Source of the DNA: Pyrenopolyporus hunteri
Lineage: Eukaryota > Ascomycota > Sordariomycetes > Xylariales > Hypoxylaceae
Direction: 5' to 3'
NCBI GenBank assembly: GCA_902806595.1
Contig: CADCXC010000035.1
Span: 186,001-250,000 of the forward strand
Length of the DNA: 64,000 nt
The position numbers and the translations under genes are program-made. Positions 57,682 to 64,000 of this stretch are shown in pieces; positions within the stretch are counted from its first letter, which is position 1; every line of letters starts with the position of its first letter. The notes beneath the pieces were generated by a model. It made no database searches. It saw only the letters and a list, made by a program, of their open reading frames with translations, and had not been told where the DNA came from.

Positions 57682-60600
57682 ATTAACTTAAAAAATTTAA
57701 ATAAATAATATAAAAGTTATAAATTTTAAATAATAAATTATATACGTAATACGTTTTGAAAAAAGCGTTATCGTAACATTTATTCGTTCATTTTTTATAT
57801 ATAATATTTTTCTTTTAATTATTAATTTAATTAATTTTATAACTATAGTTTTTTAATTTTTTACGACGGAGTAATTTTATACCTATTTAATAAACTTTTA
57901 ACGCGTTAATACATTCGATATTTATATATATTTATATAAAAAAAAACTATACGTATTTTTTCGATATTAAAAAATTATATATTTCATACAATTTCAACAT
58001 TATATTATATACACTTAAATAAATAAATAAGTAAATAAATAATTATTATTATTTTTTATATTAATTTTTATAATATTAAATAACTTTATATATATACTTA
58101 TATAATAATTATATTAAAAATCCATTATTTTTAAATTATAATACTTCCCTTAAATTATTTACGTAATAAATTATAACACATTATCGATTTTTATCATTCG
58201 AATTATTTTAATTTAAAACCGTTATTTACTTTTAATATTTTTAATAATAATAATATCGATTATATAATTACGTATTACGTTTTATGTATAATAATTAAAA
58301 ACGTTTAATTTTTAAACGAAGTAAAATAAAATAATTAATTATATATTTTTTTTTTCGAAATTATAAATTTAATTTTTATTATCGTACCCTTAAACGATAT
58401 TTTACGAGGAAATTATTATTTTTTTTATATCTTAAATTATAATAATAATAATTATAAATAATATTTATAACTATTAAATGTATTAAATATTTAATTATTA
58501 ATAAAAAATACTTAAACCGTTATTTTATATATTTAAACTTCGATTATTAATATTTTCCTATTAAATTACCGCCGTTTTAATAAACCTTCGTAAATAATCG
58601 TAAAAAAAATAATAATAATAACGATAAAAATAAAGATAATAAAAATAAAAATTTTTTTATTCGATTACGTCGATAAATACATTCGATAATTCGTTTATAA
58701 TCGAATCGTTTACGTATGAAATAATCGTATCGTTATTTAAAACCGCTTAAATTCGAATAAAATTAATTATAATTAAAATTTTTTCGAAAATTTTTTCGAT
58801 AATTTTTTATCGAAACTTATTATATTATCGAAATATTTATCGAATTTTATTTAAACTACGTCGTTTTTTTAATAATAAAAAATTAATTTAATTAAAATAT
58901 AATGCGTAAATATATTAATAACATTAAATTAAAATAAAATAATTTTTTTAATACATCGATAAATCTTTTATTTATTCGTTAAAATATTTATTATTTTTTA
59001 GATTAAAATTATTTTATTTTTATCCTTAAACGTGTTAAGTGTTATTTATTTATATTAATTATTTATGTGTTTTAATTTTCGTTAAACGAAAAAAAAATAA
59101 GTTTAAAAATGATTAATTTATATTATAATTTACGATATTTACCCGTTAATAAGATTTTTATCGAATATTTTTTCGTTCGTTTCGTATAATTTATTTTTAA
59201 CGATTTTATTATATTATTTTAAATTAATACCGCCGTTAAAGAAGAAAATTTTAATTTATTTTTTATTTTTATTTATTTTAAAAAAGGGTTATAAACGAAA
59301 AATTAAATTATTAAAAATATCGATTATAAACTTCGAATCGAAATTCGTAAAACTTACACTTTTATAAATAATAAGTGTAACGTGAATAAAGTAAAAATCG
59401 ATATTAATATATTTTACGATAAATATTTTAACATTAAATTTTATAATAATTCGTTTAAAAACTTAAAAATACTCTTTCGATCGTTTAATAATAACTTTAA
59501 TTTAAATAAAATTATCGAAAATAAAACCATTATTATTAAAAATAATATATTCGATACTTTTAATTTTAACGATTTCGATTTTTATAATATTAATAAATAT
59601 TTCGAAAAAAAACTTTATAAAAATATATAATTTAATATATTTAAAAATAACCGTTTATTTAAAAGTTAAGGTTCGATAATATTATTTCGATCGTTTAATT
59701 ATAATAAATATAATTATTTATTAAAATGTTTAAAATTATTATTTTAATTATTTAATTATGTTAATTTAAGTAAATGTTTAAATTTAAATTAAAATATTTA
59801 ATTTAAGTTAAGTTTATCGTTATTGATAAAAAGTATAAAAAATTTTAAAAGTAAAAGAAATATAAAAACGAGTAATATTAATTTTACTTAAAATAAAAAT
59901 AAAAGTAAAAGTAAAAGTAAAAATATCGTAATTCGATGCCGTAAAAATAATAAGTATCGAAATAAATTTAATCGTAATTTTAAAAATAATTTAATTTTAA
60001 TTCGTTTTTTTTAATTATAAATTATATTTAAAGTATTTTTAAATTTTTATTTCGAAAATTTTTTTTCGTAAAAAAAATTAATTACGTTATAATTTATAAA
60101 TTATAATTATAAACTTTTAATTATAAAAATATATGGTTTATAATAATAATTATAATAATAATAATAATAAAAATAACTTTATTGTTTTACGTAATAATAA
60201 ATACGTACGAATTTAACTTTAATACGTATAAATAATTAATTAAATTATTTTTTATTTTTTTTTTATATTTTTATTTAATTAAATAAATTAAATATACGAA
60301 AACGTAAATAAATTAATAAAAATTAAATATTTAATTTTTATTAAACGTTACTTTTTTTTTATATTTTTTTTTTTCGTTTTTTTTTAATATTAAATTTTTA
60401 ACATCGATATTATATTTGTTTTATATTTAATATTTTAATATTATATCATATTTATTATATTAATAATAAAATAAACCTCGAACCTTTTATTTAATATACC
60501 CCCTTTTTTAATAAAGTTTATCGTAGTAAATTAAAACATTAAATTATTATTTATTATTTTAATTATAAAACGTCGATTTTAATATTATTTTTTTAAACTT

Positions 60601-63600
60601 TTAATCGAAATTTTATCGAAGTTTACGACGTATATTATAATTTAATTTATTATGTTTATTATATCGTTATTAATAATATATATAAAAACGATAAAAATTT
60701 AAACCTTAATTTAAAAAATTTATTTTTATTTTAATTTTTTAATTTTATAACTACTCGTATTATTTTTATCGATTATATTTTATTACTGGGTCGATATTAT
60801 TTCCATTATCTCGATTATAATAATAATAAATTATATATATATTTTTAATATATATTTTTACATTAATTAATTTATTAAATAATTTATATTTTATTATTTT
60901 AAACTTTATAGAATAAATATTTTTTTTTACTTTTCTTAAATCGTAACGAAAAATATTTTCGTTTTAAATAAATCTTTTAATAAATTTTTTCGCATACGAT
61001 TTTAATCGAATATTTTATGCCGTTATATTATATTTTACGTATATTTAAAATAATTATATTATTTTTAAAAATACGAACGTTTAAATAAAAAAAAACGATA
61101 TACGGAGATTTTTTTTAACCTATAAAATTAATATTATATATATTTCTAATAATAATAAAATATATTTTCGTAGCGATATTTATCATCTTTTCGATTATAA
61201 CGTTTTTATAATTTTTCCGAAATCTAATAAAAACGTAAATAATCGTTATTATTTATATACGTACGTATTAAACCCTTTAAATAAATTTAACGATTTCGAT
61301 ATAAAAACGTTTATATATTATTATAATATCTTTTTAATGTCGATTTTTCGAATATTTATAAAATATTTATTTATTAAATTAATTTAAAATCTTTATAATA
61401 AATATACTTTCGTTATATTTAATAATATCGAAAAAAACGACGTATTTTTTATCAATTTTATTAATATTAACGAAAATTTAAAAAAAATTACTTAAAACCT
61501 TTCTTCGATTAAATTTAACGAATTAAATATTAAAATTATTAATATAAAAAAATCGAACTTTTTTATTATTAAATAACGACGTCGTTATAATTAAATTAAT
61601 ATTAACTATAATTATATTAATTACGATTTTTACGATAATAAATATACGGGATTAAATAATAACGATAATTTTAAATCGAATTTCGAATTTAATAATTATA
61701 ATTTCGAAAAAAAATTCGAAAATAATTTAAACGATTATTTTAATAAATTTAATTTTTTAAATGGTTTATAAAATTTTAATAAAATTAATACTTATATATT
61801 TTTTATAATTAATCGAACTTTAAATTTATTATTTTTCGTAATATTTTATAATAATAACAATAAAAGTTTTATTAATAAAAATTACCATATTTTTTTTAAA
61901 TATAACGACGTTAAAATTTTTTCGAAATTTATTTTTCGACTTTTAAAATATAAATCTTTCGAAAAAAATTAAACATATATTTATTTTTTTAAATTTACGT
62001 TATTAAATTTACGTTTTTAAATATATATATTATTAAATTTATTTTCTTAAATATATAAATTTATAAAATAAATTTAAACGATTAAGTTTTTAAATATTAT
62101 AAAAATACATATTACGGCCGATAAATTAATATTAAAATTATTTTATAATTTAATAAATTACGTAAATACTTATAAAAATTATAAATATAAAAAAAAAAAT
62201 AAATAAAAATTATTTTTATTATATAATGTATTACGAAAAATATAAATAAAATAAAATTAAATAAAATCTTTAATTTTTCGATATAATAACCTTCGTAAAA
62301 TTTAAGTATAAATCGATTAATAAAAAATAATAACATTAATAATAATTTTATTCGTATAATCGTACCCTTTTATATATTTTTATATATAAATTTTATTTAA
62401 TCGACATTAATAAAAAATTTAACGTAATAAATCTTTTAAAATTATTTAAAAAATATATAATAAATAATTATCGATTATAAAAAATTTCGAAATAAACCCC
62501 TTTAAAAAAACTTAAATTAACATTAAATAACCATTAAATATAACTTTAACGATAACGACGTAATAAAACGATATACTTTTTAATATAAATTATATAATTA
62601 AAAAACGTCGAATAATTAAATTTCGATTTATACGCGAATTATTATCGAAATTTTAAAATGGCGATATATTTTATTTAAATAATTTAAATAATTTATTCGA
62701 CGATATAAATTAAAATTATTAAAAAAGTTAAAATTAAAAAAAAAAATGAAAAATAATAACGACGCGAAAAAAGCCGTTAATAATATATAAAGTATAATAA
62801 TATCGAGATTTTTTTTAATTATTAAAATATAAATAATAAGATTATATTTTTATTCGAATAAAATTATTTAAAAACTTTTATATTAATATTATTAATATAA
62901 AAATATATTAATTCGTTTCGTATATTTTATTTATTACTTTATAAATTTAATTAATATTATATTTAATATTAATTTTTATATTTTAAAAAAACGATTTTTT
63001 TTATAAAAAAAATCTTATAATCGAAAAAAACTTTCGCTTTAATTTTTATTTTTTTTATACGATTATTATAATTATTATTATTAATAAATCTTAAAAATAA
63101 CGATAAGTTAAACGTTAAATCGTTATTTAAAATATCTTAACGATGAAATTTTCGACTTTTATAATATTTTTTTTCGTCGTTATTAATATTTTATAAATGT
63201 ATATTATTATCGTTATTAAAATATATTATTTGTTTTTAAAAAATAAAAAAGTATTTTCGAAACGTTTAATTTCGTATAAATCGAAAACGTTTATTATTTC
63301 GAAAATCGTTCGATTTATTTCGAATATAAGTAACGAGTGTAAAAAAAATCATAAATATTAATCGAATAAATTACGTAAAAATAATAAACATTTCCCCGGC
63401 GTTTTTAATTTAATAAATAAAAATGTTAACCGACTCGACGTTCGATTCGAATATATATAATATCGAAATATTAAAAATAAACTAAACGAATCGTACGAAA
63501 AAAAATTAACAATTAAAACCATATAAAATTTAACATTTATAATTATAATATAAAAATTTTTATTCGAAAATATATCGAAGTCGTAAATAAAATATATGTG

Positions 63601-64000
63601 TTATTAATATATATCGTTTTTTTTCGAATTTAAAAAAAAAAATCAATTTTTTTTTATCGATTATCGTATAAATATCAACACGAAAAAAAAATATATTATT
63701 TAATTTATCGATTTTTAGATATATCGTTAAATTTTTTAAATAATAGTTTATCGTATTATTAATAAACTAAATATTAATAATTTTAAATATAATATACGTT
63801 TATTCGAAACCGTAATAAAACGAAGAAATTTTATAATATTTATCGTAAATATAAATAACTTCGTTATTTTTTTTCGATAAAATACGAAATTTACGAAAAG
63901 GTATATTATAAATTTAAAAAACTCGTTATAAATACGATAAATTACCGTAAAAAAATATTTAATAATCGAAAATTAAAACGATTAAATAAAATTTTAAAAT

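Larger units (their letters stand above)
42790..64000. other. Extremely AT-rich, RIP-type mutated heterochromatic block
   Basis: Composition changes sharply at about 42780-42800 and stays extreme to the window end. By eye most 60-base lines contain only 5-13 C or G. Most remaining C and G are in CpG; CpA is very rare and TpA abundant, the pattern left by repeat-induced point mutation. The longest frames are about 70-102 codons, made of Ile/Asn/Lys/Phe/Tyr, and none resembles a gene. The source was probably repetitive or transposon DNA, but no element can be recognised. It may be a pericentromeric or subtelomeric AT isochore. It is not mitochondrial: no rRNA, tRNA or respiratory gene is visible and it is contiguous with nuclear genes. 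Confidence 0.85.

Noticed and set aside
59382..59630. 82-codon frame in the AT block
   Set aside because: Composition-driven, with no motif and no flanking signals.
42790..64000. Mitochondrial DNA inserted in the nucleus or misassembled
   Set aside because: No rRNA, tRNA or respiratory protein is recognisable, and the CpG-only retention of C fits RIP rather than fungal mtDNA.

Overview
The window is nuclear DNA from a filamentous ascomycete (Pezizomycotina, most likely a Sordariomycete; this is inferred from gene content, not searched). Genes carry short fungal introns (40-160 nt, GT...CTAAC/CTAAT...AG). They include typical Pezizomycotina orthologues: Rogdi/RAV2, Pop7, a Ro-3-like dynactin subunit, Sqt1 and an AVT-type vacuolar transporter. 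I worked out exon structures by joining reading frames across splice sites.

Layout. (1) 0.5-7.5 kb is a compact core block: a mitochondrial NIPSNAP protein, the V-ATPase assembly factor Rogdi/RAV2 divergent from RNase P/MRP subunit Pop7, and an FAD amine oxidase. (2) 8-32 kb is a gene-sparse accessory block. It holds a SET-domain gene with a signal peptide and an apparently mutated splice acceptor, a small secreted Cys-rich protein, about 5.7 kb of non-coding or relic DNA (F-box relic, telomere-like repeat, hairpin cluster, possible LTR), a 772-residue protein with bacterial polymorphic-toxin architecture, a GH43 glycosidase, an FAD-oxidoreductase relic, a small Asn/Ser-rich protein, a Myb-like protein, an esterase pseudogene abutting a broken monocarboxylate transporter, and a GPI-type GH76 mannanase. 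(3) 34-39.8 kb is a second core block: the Sqt1 WD40 protein, a five-exon AVT-type amino-acid transporter and the dynactin p24/Ro-3 subunit. (4) 39.8-42.8 kb has no recognisable gene. (5) 42.8-64 kb is an extremely AT-rich block with no credible gene, in which most surviving C and G lie in CpG. This fits very heavy repeat-induced point mutation (RIP).

The most notable item is the intronless gene at 16540-18858. It combines two DUF11/CARDB-like beta-sandwich repeats, a Hint autoprocessing domain (N-terminal Cys, C-terminal His-Asn) and a NucA/NucB-type DNase domain. This order is characteristic of bacterial polymorphic toxins, and here the gene sits among ordinary fungal genes with a fungal-style TATA box in front of it. 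Horizontal acquisition and a role in antagonism or DNA scavenging are inferences.

Mutational decay is a second theme. Both internal stops of the esterase pseudogene are C-to-T changes in CpA context, the transporter behind it has a frameshift, and the SET gene seems to have lost an AG acceptor. The 21-kb AT block shows what the same type of mutation does when it runs to near completion.
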